64,000 bases of DNA, taken from Pseudomonas graminis. Lineage in GTDB: Bacteria; Pseudomonadota; Gammaproteobacteria; Pseudomonadales; Pseudomonadaceae. Of this stretch, positions 1 to 8,138 are shown one piece after another; position 1 is the first letter of the stretch, and each line of letters starts with the position of its first letter. The position numbers and the translations under genes were made by a program. The notes beneath the pieces are model-generated. The model was not told the DNA's origin. It did no database searches and worked only from the letters and a program-made list of their open reading frames with translations. Location of the stretch: the NCBI RefSeq assembly GCF_001705435.1, contig NZ_MDEN01000066.1, positions 248,001 to 312,000 of the forward strand, given 5' to 3'.

Positions 1-537
1 GACGGCAAAGTCGCGCCGGGCAAGAACGTGCTGGTCTACGACACCATTTGCGAGTTCACCGGCATGTCCACGGCCGACTTCTTGGCGGACAAAGGCTGTC
101 AGGTCGAGATCGTCACCGATGACATCAAGCCCGGCGTGGCCATCGGTGGTACGTCGTTCCCGACTTACTACCGCAGCATGTACCCGAAGGAAGTGATCAT
201 GACCGGCGACATGATGCTGGAGAAGGTCTACCGCGAAGGGGACAAGCTGGTCGCGGTGCTGGAGAACGAATACACCGGCGCCAAAGAGGAGCGGGTGGTC
301 GATCAAGTGGTGGTCGAGAACGGCGTTCGTCCTGACGAGGGGCTCTATTACGGGATGAAGGAAGGTTCGCGCAACAAGGGCCAGATCGACATCGACGCCC
401 TGTTTGCGATTCAGCCGCAGCCGTCGTTGAGTCAGCCGGGTGACGGGTATCTGCTGTTCCGCATTGGCGACTGCGTGGCTCAACGCAATACCCATGCGGC
501 GATCTATGACGCACTCAGGCTGTGCAAGGATTTCTAG
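1..537 (+). CDS. dgcA: Dimethylglycine catabolism protein DgcA, C-terminal part (5' end outside window)
   Basis: The reading frame is open from base 1, so the gene starts upstream; about 178 C-terminal residues are present. The first half reads as a Rossmann-type domain (PGKNVLVYDTICEFTGMSTA, then a strand ending VEIVTDD), as in old-yellow-enzyme/2,4-dienoyl-CoA reductase-like flavoproteins with a C-terminal dinucleotide-binding domain. The C-terminus contains FRIGDCVAQRNTHAAIYDALRL, the usual end of this family. It lies directly before dgcB and the etf genes, the order of the Pseudomonas dimethylglycine demethylation operon. In that pathway it oxidises dimethylglycine to sarcosine, passing electrons to DgcB. 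The name rests on this context plus the domain; the FMN barrel is not in view. Confidence 0.85.
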   Translation, partial: DGKVAPGKNVLVYDTICEFTGMSTADFLADKGCQVEIVTDDIKPGVAIGGTSFPTYYRSMYPKEVIMTGDMMLEKVYREGDKLVAVLENEYTGAKEERVVDQVVVENGVRPDEGLYYGMKEGSRNKGQIDIDALFAIQPQPSLSQPGDGYLLFRIGDCVAQRNTHAAIYDALRLCKDF

Positions 538-554
538 CGGCCGGCACACAACCC

Positions 555-645
555 TGTAGGAGTGAGCTTGCTCGCGAAAGCGGCGGGTCTGTCGACATCC
601 ATGTTGAATGTCAGTCCGGCTTCGCGAGCAAGCTCACTCCTACAG
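555..645. repeat. REPIN (inverted pair of REP sequences)
   Basis: Two inverted arms flank an unrelated centre. The left arm starts TGTAGGAGTGAGCTTGCTCG and the right arm is its reverse complement, ending at about 645. The element fills most of the 161 bases between dgcA and dgcB. Related elements with the same GAGCTTGCTCGCGA core occur at 25685-25775 and 40419-40508. Confidence 0.9.
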
Positions 646-698
646 GAATCGAGTAAGGCATCCCGACCTGCAAGACCCTGAGTCTTTGGGAGCTCCAC

Positions 699-2660
699 AT
701 GCTAAACACCCTTCTTCCCATCCTGCTCTTCGCTGCCCTGGGCCTTGCGGTCCTTGGCGCGTTGCGGCGGGTGAGCCTGTGGCGCAACGGGCGTGCCGCC
801 AAGGTCGATCTGCTCGGCGGGTTGCTGGCCATGCCCAAGCGCTACATGGTCGATCTGCACCACGTCGTCGCCCGGGACAAATACATCGCCAATACCCACG
901 TGGCTACGGCGGGCGGGGCTGTTGCGTCGATCGTGCTTGCGATTCTGGTTCACGGGTTTGGCTGGCATAACCGGGTCCTCGGCTACGCGCTGTTGCTGAT
1001 GTCGGCCGTGATGTTCGTGGGCGCAATCTTCATGTACCTGCGTCGTCGCAACCCGCCGAGTCGGTTGTCGAAAGGCCCGTGGATGCGCCTGCCGAAAAGC
1101 CTGCTGGCGTTCTCGGGCTCGTTCTTTATCGTCACGTTGCCGGTTGCGGGCGTTCTGCCTGCGAACTTCGGTGGCTGGTTGCTGGCGATCATTCTTGGGA
1201 TTGGCGTGCTGTGGGGCGTCTGCGAATTGTTCCTCGGCATGACTTGGGGCGGCCCCATGAAACACGCCTTCGCTGGCGCGCTGCACCTGGCCTGGCACCG
1301 CCGTCCCGAGCGTTTTGGCGGTGGCCGCTCGACGGGGCTGAAACCCCTTGATCTGATGGACAAAACCGCGCCGCTGGGCGTGGAGAAACCCAAGGACTTC
1401 ACCTGGAATCAGCTGCTCGGTTTCGATGCGTGCGTGCAGTGCGGCAAGTGCGAAGCGGCGTGCCCGGCCTTCGCTGCCGGCCAGCCGCTGAACCCGAAAA
1501 AACTGATTCAGGACATGGTCGTCGGCCTGGCGGGCGGCACCGATGCAAACTTCGCCGGCAGCCCTTATCCGTCCCTCGACGGCCAGGGCAAGCCTATCGG
1601 CGAACATGGCGGCAACCCCCATCAACCCATCGTCAACGGGCTGGTCGACGCCGACACCCTGTGGTCGTGCACGACCTGCCGGGCCTGCGTGGAAGAATGC
1701 CCAATGATGATCGAGCACGTTGACGCCATCGTCGACATGCGCCGGCATCTGACCCTCGAAAAAGGCGCCACCCCCAACAAAGGCGCCGAGGTCCTGGAGA
1801 ACCTCATCGCAACGGACAACCCAGGTGGCTTCGCGCCGGGCGGACGCATGAACTGGGCGGCTGACCTGAACCTTGACGCCATGAGCCACAAGAAAACCGT
1901 GGACGTGCTGTTCTGGGTCGGCGATGGCGCGTTCGACATGCGCAATCAGCGCACCTTGCGCGCCTTCGTCAAAGTGCTGAAAGCGGCCAAGGTCGACTTC
2001 GCCGTGCTGGGGCTGGAGGAACGCGACAGCGGCGATGTGGCTCGTCGTCTGGGCGATGAAGCAACGTTTCAGACGCTCGCCAGACGCAACATTCAGACGC
2101 TGGCGCAGTACGACTTCAAGCGCATCGTCACCTGCGACCCCCACAGCTTTCATGTGCTGAAAAACGAATACGGTGCGTTCGGGGGTCACTACGTCGTACA
2201 GCACCACAGCACGTATCTGGCCGAGCTGATAGTCAACGGCGCGTTGAATCTGGGTCAGCACAAAGGCGCCAGCGTCACCTATCACGATCCGTGCTACCTC
2301 GGCCGTTACAACGGCGAGTACCAAGCGCCGCGCGATGTGCTGCGTGCGCTGGGCATTGAGGTCAAGGAAATGGTCCGGTCCGGATTCCGCTCACGCTGCT
2401 GCGGCGGCGGCGGTGGCGCGCCGATCACCGACATTCCGGGCAAGCAACGGATCCCCGACATGCGCATGGATGACATCCGCGAGACGGGCGCCGAGCTGGT
2501 GGCTGTGGGTTGTCCACAGTGCACCGCGATGCTCGAAGGCGTGGTCGAGCCACGGCCGATGATCAAGGACATCGCCGAGCTGGTAGCTGAAGCACTGCTT
2601 GAAGAAACCGCGCCTGCAAAACTGGCAGCGGCCCGACGTGAACCTGCGGAGGCGCATTGA
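699..2660 (+). CDS. dgcB: Dimethylglycine catabolism Fe-S/membrane protein DgcB
   Basis: 653 residues. The N-terminal ~200 residues hold several hydrophobic helices (for example LAVLGAL and IVTLPVAGVLPANFGGWLLA). Two ferredoxin-type 4Fe-4S motifs follow, CVQCGKCEAACP near residue 244 and CTTCRACVEECP near 324. Two heterodisulfide-reductase-like cysteine clusters come after, the first with CYLGRY and CCGGGGG near 532-570 and the second with CPQC near 606. This is the layout of membrane Fe-S oxidoreductases that link a flavoprotein dehydrogenase and ETF to the quinone pool. The start ATG has GGGAG six bases upstream. The stop codon overlaps the etfA start (TGATG), indicating translational coupling. 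The dimethylglycine role is inferred from operon context with dgcA. Confidence 0.88.
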   Translation: MLNTLLPILLFAALGLAVLGALRRVSLWRNGRAAKVDLLGGLLAMPKRYMVDLHHVVARDKYIANTHVATAGGAVASIVLAILVHGFGWHNRVLGYALLLMSAVMFVGAIFMYLRRRNPPSRLSKGPWMRLPKSLLAFSGSFFIVTLPVAGVLPANFGGWLLAIILGIGVLWGVCELFLGMTWGGPMKHAFAGALHLAWHRRPERFGGGRSTGLKPLDLMDKTAPLGVEKPKDFTWNQLLGFDACVQCGKCEAACPAFAAGQPLNPKKLIQDMVVGLAGGTDANFAGSPYPSLDGQGKPIGEHGGNPHQPIVNGLVDADTLWSCTTCRACVEECPMMIEHVDAIVDMRRHLTLEKGATPNKGAEVLENLIATDNPGGFAPGGRMNWAADLNLDAMSHKKTVDVLFWVGDGAFDMRNQRTLRAFVKVLKAAKVDFAVLGLEERDSGDVARRLGDEATFQTLARRNIQTLAQYDFKRIVTCDPHSFHVLKNEYGAFGGHYVVQHHSTYLAELIVNGALNLGQHKGASVTYHDPCYLGRYNGEYQAPRDVLRALGIEVKEMVRSGFRSRCCGGGGGAPITDIPGKQRIPDMRMDDIRETGAELVAVGCPQCTAMLEGVVEPRPMIKDIAELVAEALLEETAPAKLAAARREPAEAH

Positions 2661-3880
2661 TGAGCGACATTATCCGCCGTGACCCACGTGCCGAATGGAT
2701 CGCACGTAACCGGTTGCATCCGCTGCACGCGGCCATGCAACCGGCGCAAGCCAGCTGGATGGGGCCCAACGGTGTGCTGCGTAAAAACGTGCATGGCATC
2801 GGTTTTATCGGTCCCAACGGCGTCAAACGCATTGATCGAAGCGGTGCGCAGCAAGGCGGCGCGATTAAACGCTCGGCAATGGTCGAAGCGCAGTTACCGC
2901 TGCACCAGATTGCCGAGCCCTCTTTCTACATCGCTGTCGTTCCCGACATGGTCGGCGGCCGTCTGAGCAGCCATGACCGCGACTTGCTGGGCTTGGCCCA
3001 TGGTCTGGCTGGCAACGAGGGCGCCGTCCTGGCGGTGATTTTTGGCGAGCACAAAGAGACGGCGTTCGACACTGCAGGCGTCGATCGTCTGTTGATACTC
3101 GAAGGCGGCGCGTTCACTGGTTATTCCCCCGAGCAGCGTGTTCAAGGTTTGAGAGCTGTGGATAACCAGTTCGACCCCCATCACTGGTTGCTGCCCGACA
3201 GCCGAAACGGCGGGGGAGAATTGGGACGCCGTTTTGCGGCCAGTCTGGGTGAACGACCGTCGACAAGAGTGTGGCAAGTCGCCGGCGAACGGTGCATCGG
3301 TCGTGCAGGTGCTGGCGCGGAGGATCTGTCGCGTCCCGTGTCACGGCTGATTCTCGCTCAAGCGGAATGCGCCGAGCCCGTGAGTGAGACACGGCACGAA
3401 GCACTGCCCGTGGAGTTATCCACAGCTGTTGCACGCAGCTTGCCGCGCATCGAGGACCTCGGTGCCGTGGCGGTCGATCCTGCACTTATCCCCATGTCCG
3501 AAGCTGAATTCATATTTTCGGGTGGCAACGGGGTCAAGGATTGGTCATTGTTTCACCGTACCGCCGTCGCGCTGGGTGCCACTGAAGGCGCATCCCGAGT
3601 GGCCGTTGACGATGGCTTCATGACCCGGGATCGTCAGGTCGGTGCGTCCGGTACCTGGGTCACCGCACGGGTATACGTGGCGGTCGGGATCTCCGGTGCG
3701 ATCCAGCATCTACAGGGCATTGGCGCCTGCGACAAGGTGGTGGCCATCAATCTCGACCCCACCTGCGACATGATCAAGCGCGCGGATCTGTCAGTGATCG
3801 GCGAGAGCTCTGCCATTCTCGAAGCGCTGATTGAGGCGGTCGACGCCTACCGGAACGGGGAGAAGCGCGATGCAGCCTGA
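2660..3880 (+). CDS. etfA: Electron transfer flavoprotein alpha subunit (dimethylglycine operon)
   Basis: 406 residues from the ATG that overlaps the dgcB stop by one base, with GGAGG placed seven bases upstream. The C-terminal ~130 residues carry the FAD-binding ETF-alpha signature: FSGGNGVKDW, GASGTWVTARVYVAVGISGA and VVAINLDP. The protein is about 90 residues longer than typical EtfA because of an N-terminal extension (to about residue 85) rich in Arg, His and Gly, common in the betaine-cluster ETF of pseudomonads. With EtfB it should carry electrons from DgcA/DgcB or the sarcosine branch. It contains two exact DnaA-box sequences in frame (3157-3165 and 3416-3424), the second using the rare leucine codon TTA. 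Confidence 0.86.
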   Translation: MSDIIRRDPRAEWIARNRLHPLHAAMQPAQASWMGPNGVLRKNVHGIGFIGPNGVKRIDRSGAQQGGAIKRSAMVEAQLPLHQIAEPSFYIAVVPDMVGGRLSSHDRDLLGLAHGLAGNEGAVLAVIFGEHKETAFDTAGVDRLLILEGGAFTGYSPEQRVQGLRAVDNQFDPHHWLLPDSRNGGGELGRRFAASLGERPSTRVWQVAGERCIGRAGAGAEDLSRPVSRLILAQAECAEPVSETRHEALPVELSTAVARSLPRIEDLGAVAVDPALIPMSEAEFIFSGGNGVKDWSLFHRTAVALGATEGASRVAVDDGFMTRDRQVGASGTWVTARVYVAVGISGAIQHLQGIGACDKVVAINLDPTCDMIKRADLSVIGESSAILEALIEAVDAYRNGEKRDAA

Positions 3881-4673
3881 GATGGGTGTCTCTGTGGATA
3901 AAGGTGCGCTGCACGTGATCAGCCTTGTCTCGGTCGGCGCACACCCGACGTCAGGACGGCCGCGTCGGGCTGAGCAGGATGCCCGTGCCGTAGAGCTGGG
4001 TTTGCAACTGGCTGGGGATAACTTGCACGTACTGCATGCGGGTGACGCCGAACAACCTGCATTACGTGGCTACCTGGGCATGGGTGTGGACGAGCTTCAC
4101 GTGCTGGCTAAGCCGCCAGGCGCGGACGCGGTGCCTGGGCTCACGGATTACATTCGCGAGTCGGGCGTGCAGTTGGTGCTGACCGGCAGTCAGGCGGAGA
4201 CGGGAGAAGGTTCCGGGATGCTCCCGTATTTGCTGGCTGAAACGCTAGGCTGGCCGCTCGTGGTGGGCTTGGCGGAGGTCGAGTCCATGAGCAACGGCAG
4301 CGCTCAGGTGCTGCAGGCGCTCCCCCGAGGTCAGCGCCGCCGCTTGAAAGTCCGGTTGCCATTTCTGGCGACTGTGGATAACTCGGCACCCAAACCCCGG
4401 CAAAGCGCTTACGGCCCGGCGCAGCGCGGTTTGCTGGATGTGGAAGAGATTGAAGTAGTCATCGACGAAGTGTTCACTGGGGCTGAGTTAACGCCCGCCA
4501 AGCCACGGCCAAAGCGCCTGAAGGTCATAAAAGCCAAGAGCGGCGCTGATCGCATGAAGGCCGCAACGGCGAAAGCGAGCGGAGGCGGTGGGCAGGTGCT
4601 CAAAGGGGTGACTGCTCAGGAGGGGGCTGCGGCGATTTTGAAATTGTTGGTGGAAGAGGGGGTGGTTCGTTGA
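3870..4673 (+). CDS. etfB: Electron transfer flavoprotein beta subunit (dimethylglycine operon)
   Basis: 267 residues. The chosen ATG overlaps the end of etfA by 11 bases and has GGGGAG upstream. The sequence shows the ETF-beta/adenine-nucleotide fold: RRAEQDARAVELGLQLAG, then TGSQAETGEGSGMLPYLLAE and VVGLAEVE. A Lys-rich tail (KPRPKRLKVIKAK) precedes a C-terminal helix ending at the stop. It is the last gene of the dgcA-dgcB-etfA-etfB unit, closed by the perfect hairpin at 4672-4710. Two DnaA-box-like sequences sit in frame at 3893-3901 and 4373-4381 (Val-Asp-Lys and Val-Asp-Asn codons). Confidence 0.86.
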   Translation: MQPEMGVSVDKGALHVISLVSVGAHPTSGRPRRAEQDARAVELGLQLAGDNLHVLHAGDAEQPALRGYLGMGVDELHVLAKPPGADAVPGLTDYIRESGVQLVLTGSQAETGEGSGMLPYLLAETLGWPLVVGLAEVESMSNGSAQVLQALPRGQRRRLKVRLPFLATVDNSAPKPRQSAYGPAQRGLLDVEEIEVVIDEVFTGAELTPAKPRPKRLKVIKAKSGADRMKAATAKASGGGGQVLKGVTAQEGAAAILKLLVEEGVVR

Positions 4674-4710
4674 ACACCGAAAGGCGTCACAATGGCGCCT
4701 TTCGGTGTTC
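4672..4710. terminator. Hairpin terminator after the etf genes
   Basis: A perfect 15-base inverted repeat (GAACACCGAAAGGCG and its complement) with a nine-base loop begins inside the etfB stop codon. It lies between convergent etfB and the minus-strand gene ending at 4709, so it can serve both. Confidence 0.85.
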
Positions 4711-5227
4711 ACGACTGAGGCGTATCGGGCTGCATTTTTCGACTTCTGGAATCTGCATCTACAATCACAACGTCGAAAACCTGCTCAATAACCTGACGTG
4801 GTCCCTGTTTCAAACTCCATGCAAAGAAAACGAGGCACCCAACAAGTAAAGTGAACAAGCCCGAGCCAACGAGGCTCTGCGCAGCCCCCTTCCAGAACCC
4901 TGGCCGCGCCATGCGGATGTCGTTGGCGGCTCTTGAGGAGTAAAACGCTGCCAGCTCTTCCGTTTCGGTACTCAGTGAGGACTCCAGGAAGTTTGTCGCC
5001 AGCCGGGTCGCTTGGGTTCGATAGGCTTCAATTTGCGAGCTGCTGTTGCTGATGTCGTGGAACGCAACGAGATCGCAATCTAGCGGATCAGTACCGTTTC
5101 TCTCTTTGAACGCGTGGATATACTCGATTTTTTGCCGTTTATACACCGAGTACGCCAGTTGGCCGAGTATGTCGTCCTCATCGTTCACTAACTCGCTGAA
5201 GATGTAGTTGTAGCGCTCTTCGATCAT
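4709..5227 (-). CDS. Hypothetical protein with one membrane segment
   Basis: 172 residues, not recognised. The start ATG has AGGAG about eight bases upstream. The N-terminal ~110 residues are soluble, acidic and helical (ERYNYIFSELVNDEDDIL, then LAAFYSSRAANDIRMARPGF). A single hydrophobic helix, SGLFTLLVGCLVFFAWSL, spans about residues 121-138. A short Val/Asp-rich tail follows (VFDVVIVDADSRSRK). It begins six bases after the stop of the 62-residue gene at 5234-5422, so the two are probably one transcript. Base composition is lower in GC than the flanking betaine genes, which suits acquisition. No catalytic motif is visible. Confidence 0.6.
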   Translation of the reverse strand: MIEERYNYIFSELVNDEDDILGQLAYSVYKRQKIEYIHAFKERNGTDPLDCDLVAFHDISNSSSQIEAYRTQATRLATNFLESSLSTETEELAAFYSSRAANDIRMARPGFWKGAAQSLVGSGLFTLLVGCLVFFAWSLKQGPRQVIEQVFDVVIVDADSRSRKMQPDTPQS

Positions 5228-5233
5228 GTGAAA

Positions 5234-5422
5234 TCACTCCTGCCGGAGCCTGCGGGAGGCCGATCGGAATGCTTCCCTGATTTCTTCCGTAGTCTTAGGT
5301 TTAAAGCTGATAATGCCCAATAATTCTTTGGGCAGAGCGAACGAGGCTCCTTGCTTACGTTTGGATAGCCTGTTGTTCGCCTCGATGACGACTTTGCGTG
5401 AGAACGGTGTCCAGTGATGCAT
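5234..5422 (-). CDS. Small basic hypothetical protein (62 aa)
   Basis: The frame is open further upstream, but AAGGAG seven bases before the ATG at 5422 fixes the start (MHHWTPFSRKVVIEANNRLS). The protein is strongly basic with many Arg/Lys, ends ASRRLRQE, and contains KTTEEIREAFRSASRR as a probable helix. I do not recognise the family. It is the first gene of a pair with the membrane protein at 4709-5227. Its upstream side is the long repeat tract with DnaA-box-like sites, and one of those sites (5554-5562) lies 131 bases before the start. A DNA- or RNA-binding role would suit its charge but is not shown. Confidence 0.5.
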   Translation of the reverse strand: MHHWTPFSRKVVIEANNRLSKRKQGASFALPKELLGIISFKPKTTEEIREAFRSASRRLRQE

Positions 5423-5968
5423 GAGTGTGCTCCTTGCCGCCGGTGATTTGCGCTGAGTGTAGCGAGCCGTCCGGGGCTTTGATGTCAGACGCTTCCTAAA
5501 CGTACCGGCCCAAACGTCCATGTGCATATACCCACAATCGCTGTTGATCCGACTGTGGATAAACTGTTCGGCCATTGCTACAGACCTTGTTTTCTATGGC
5601 TTTCAAGCAGGTGGTCAATTTTTGATCGCTCTATCCCGCGGATTCTTATAGGTTTTTTCCACACGCCAGGCCTCGCGGTCCTTGTTCTTACCCACATTCT
5701 CTGTGTGCGGGCGTGTGGATAAGATGTTCGTGATCCCCTGTAGGCCATGTAATCCGTGGTCTCTGGAGCGGCGGTCAGATTTTAACCAATAACAGCTCTA
5801 ACGCGTCTGTTTGCGTCTCTGACCGTTATTATCACGCCCATTGCACGTTTTTCCACAGCGATGGGGAGACTTACGCACATAGGCTGTTGGTGGTTCTGTG
5901 GATAACATGTTCGCGGTCAGGGTTAGGCCCCTGAATCCGGCGCGTTGAGCGGTATGCTCAAAAAATGA
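5423..5968. repeat. 546-base non-coding tract with diverged direct repeats and DnaA-box-like sites
   Basis: The sequence TGTGGATAA (complement of the consensus DnaA box TTATCCACA) occurs exactly at 5554-5562, 5714-5722 and 5897-5905. Each copy continues with two variable bases and TGTTCG, giving a 17-base direct repeat. Between successive copies lie TTTTCCACA at 5655-5663 and 5849-5857, matching the relaxed box TTWTNCACA, and then a related TTAC(C/G)CACAT. The second and third units also align further downstream (GTAGGCCATGTAATCCG against TTAGGCCCCTGAATCCG). The tract is therefore an array of roughly 160-180 base diverged repeats. I see no convincing gene in it. Confidence 0.7.
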
Positions 5969-6097
5969 TCAACGATTCGCGCTGAATAATGACGAAGCGG
6001 CATTGAATCGCGCTAATGCCTCCAAATCCTCAAACCTGATGGCGTTGTAAATCTCCTCAATCGGCACGGAGGTGATGAGCCTCGCCGTTTGGTTCAA
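5969..6097 (-). other. Short open frame after the ABC exporter; fragment or small peptide
   Basis: After the stop of the ABC gene at 6109 a different minus frame reads LLNQTARLITSVPIEEIYNA, then IRFEDLEALARFNAASSLFS to a stop at 5969. Composition looks protein-like rather than shadow-like. The only available starts are TTG at 6097 or an internal GTG, and no good ribosome site was seen. It may be the displaced end of the already frameshifted ABC gene, or a separate peptide of about 42 residues. Confidence 0.25.
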
Positions 6098-6108
6098 CAG
6101 CCTCGTAT

Positions 6109-7769
6109 CTACGCCAGCGCCTGCGCAACCACCCCGTCGTTTTGCAATTCGCTCCAGGGGCCGTCTGCAATGACCTCGCCGTTTTTCAACACAATCACAC
6201 GATCGAAACGGGACAGCGCAGTCATGTCGTGGGTAGCGCACACCAGCCCCCTTTTATGGAAGTGCTCGAACAGAGTGCTCCACACACCCAGGGCAGTTTC
6301 CTGATCCAGAGCCGATGTTGGCTCGTCGAACAAGTTGAAATCTCCAGGGCGATTGATTAGCCGGAGCAGTGAAAGTCGCTTTGCTTCGCCTCCGGAAATG
6401 TTTACTGCGCCTTCAGCTATTGATCGGTAGGCGGCCAGGTGTGCCACGCCAAGATCGTCAAGGATTCGGGGGAGGTGGTCTGACATGGGTTGATCAAAGA
6501 GCACAGAGTGTTTGAATGTGCCTTCAAGAAACACTGGGTCTTGAGGACAGTAGCGAACCCGATCCAGATACGTCTGAATGTCGCACCCTCGTAATGTCCT
6601 GCCATTTATGGAAAGGGCGTGCCGGAGTGTTTTCAGCGTGCCGGCCATCGTGTCTAAAAGCGTGCTTTTGCCGGCACCACTGGGCCCGATGATCGCAACG
6701 GATTGGTCAGGCGTGAAATGCAGCTTACAGTTCGTTACCTGAGCAACTGCGACCAATTCCAGTCTTGATAAAGGTTCAGGTAAAGGTTCTTGCGGTAACT
6801 CTACAAGATCCTCCAGTGACAAGATTTGCAGAAGCCTCTGTCTACCGAAAATTGATCCAGTGCCCGATAGGCCTCTGCCAAAGCGCTGCAATTACTGAGA
6901 AACATGCCCGCCAGCGAAAATACGGCGACCAGCTCCCCAACAGACAAGCGTGGAGATAGGGAAGCCTGGTCACTGACGCCCCAAGCAAGCAGCCCGGCCG
7001 TGGACAGCCCGATGTACAAAACTTTGATCGAACTGAGAACAGCGCCGGTACTTGCCACTCGTGTTGCCGCGTGTGCGTACTCTGTGTAGCTCTGGCGAAG
7101 CGGTTTCATGGCGAGGCCGCAAGCCTGCTCGAGTTTCAGGATTTTGCCTGCCTGCAGGGTTTCGAATAGCTTGGACGACACCCTGTCATCTTCATCATTG
7201 ACGGCAACCAGATAAGGGCGCCGCCAGCAGATCAGCTGGTGGTAGAGCAAGATGTAGCCGACAGAAACACCCAGCAGGGTGGTGAACATCAGTGCGCCGC
7301 CCAAGTAGGCAAAGATGATCGCGATCAAAGCCAGTTCAATCAGCAGCGGGAACCCTGATGTTATGAAAAAAATCAGAAACTTCTCGTGGGCAGTTATTCC
7401 TCGTTCCACGGATTTGATGAGGCCGCCAATCCGAAGGGAGGAAAATTGCTCAAACTCCTTGCCCAATATTTTTTCGGACCATTCGGTAGAGAGATCTGCC
7501 AGAGATGTCTGCACGAGCCTCACAAGTTGATAGGTCTGAAGCGGGTGCAACACGGACTGCAGCAGCACAGCGCCGCAAAGAATAATCAGTAAATCGCTAA
7601 GTGTGAGTGAAGCGACATCTTCTGCGACAGAGAGGTTATCAATAATCTTTCCCAGCAACAGGGCTGGCGCTAGAGTGGACAGCTTCAATAGAACGGTAAG
7701 TGCGGTGGCGCTTATGAACAGTCTTTTCCTGGCCCTCAGTGTCTCGGTGATAAAATCGATCATCCGCAT
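6109..7769 (-). pseudogene. ABC exporter (membrane plus ATPase domains in one chain), broken by a frameshift
   Basis: Two frames together give one half-transporter of about 550 residues. The 5' part (7769 down to about 6850) starts MRMIDFITETLRARKRLF with AGAGG five bases upstream and holds five or six membrane helices, such as LFISATALTVLLKLSTLAPA and FPLLIELALIAIIFAYLGGA. It runs off frame just after YRALDQFSVDR. The 3' part, in another frame, continues with QRLLQILSLEDL and a full ATPase domain: Walker A GPSGAGKST, signature NISGGEAKR, Walker B FNLFDEPTSALD and H-loop THD. The shift lies at about 6836-6850, and the second frame has only a TTG codon with no ribosome site. A single-base indel (mutation or assembly error) is the simplest reading. 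Substrate unknown. Confidence 0.75.
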
Positions 7770-8138
7770 AAGTACCTCTGGGAGCACACTGTCGATGAGC
7801 GCTTAAAAAGCCTCATCATTTGCTACGAGTGCTGTACTGATAACAGGCGCTGATCGTCATTCACATCGATTGCTGAGGTGAAACTTCTGTTCTTCATGTA
7901 GGCCGCTTCAGTGATGTCGTAGGTCGGTCTGAATAACTCTATGATTTAACTCAGGCTTTTTTGTAGGAGGCAGTGGCTGATAAGTCGAAAAAGCTGCGAA
8001 CGACCTCCTGTGCCTTTATTCAAAACTTCCGCACAGACACCCAAAACGCAGCGCGGGCAAGCGCGCTCCTACAGCTCGAATGTCTGTAGAAGTGCGGTTG
8101 CCCGCGAAGGTGTCAGCTCAAACCCGCCAGGTAAGAAC
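7770..8138. other. Intergenic region between the ABC gene and gbcA
   Basis: 369 bases without a supported gene. The part near 7770-7950 is AT-richer than its surroundings. From about 7960 it contains short inverted GTAGGAG/CTCCT stretches and, at 8051-8110, a degenerate REP pair. It is the right edge of the accessory insert between the etf and gbc genes. Confidence 0.5.
8051..8110. repeat. Degenerate REP pair
   Basis: GCGCGGGCAAGCGCGCTCCT at 8051-8070 and an imperfect inverted partner (CTGTAGAAGTGCGGTTGCCC, then GCG) at about 8084-8106 flank a short spacer. The arms match the usual Pseudomonas REP pattern with several changes. Confidence 0.6.

Noticed and set aside
702-2324. 540-codon open frame antisense to dgcB
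   Set aside because: Shadow; dgcB carries intact Fe-S motifs.
5522-5722. 66-codon plus-strand frame in the repeat tract
   Set aside because: No ribosome site, overlaps the repeat units and the small minus-strand gene's upstream region.
5423-5968. Chromosomal origin oriC
   Set aside because: DnaA boxes are present, but dnaA, dnaN, rpmH and a clear AT-rich unwinding region are not. Kept only as a DnaA-box cluster.
6801-6891. Two separate overlapping ABC genes instead of a frameshift
   Set aside because: The downstream frame has only a TTG with no ribosome site, and the linker sequence continues directly from one frame to the other.
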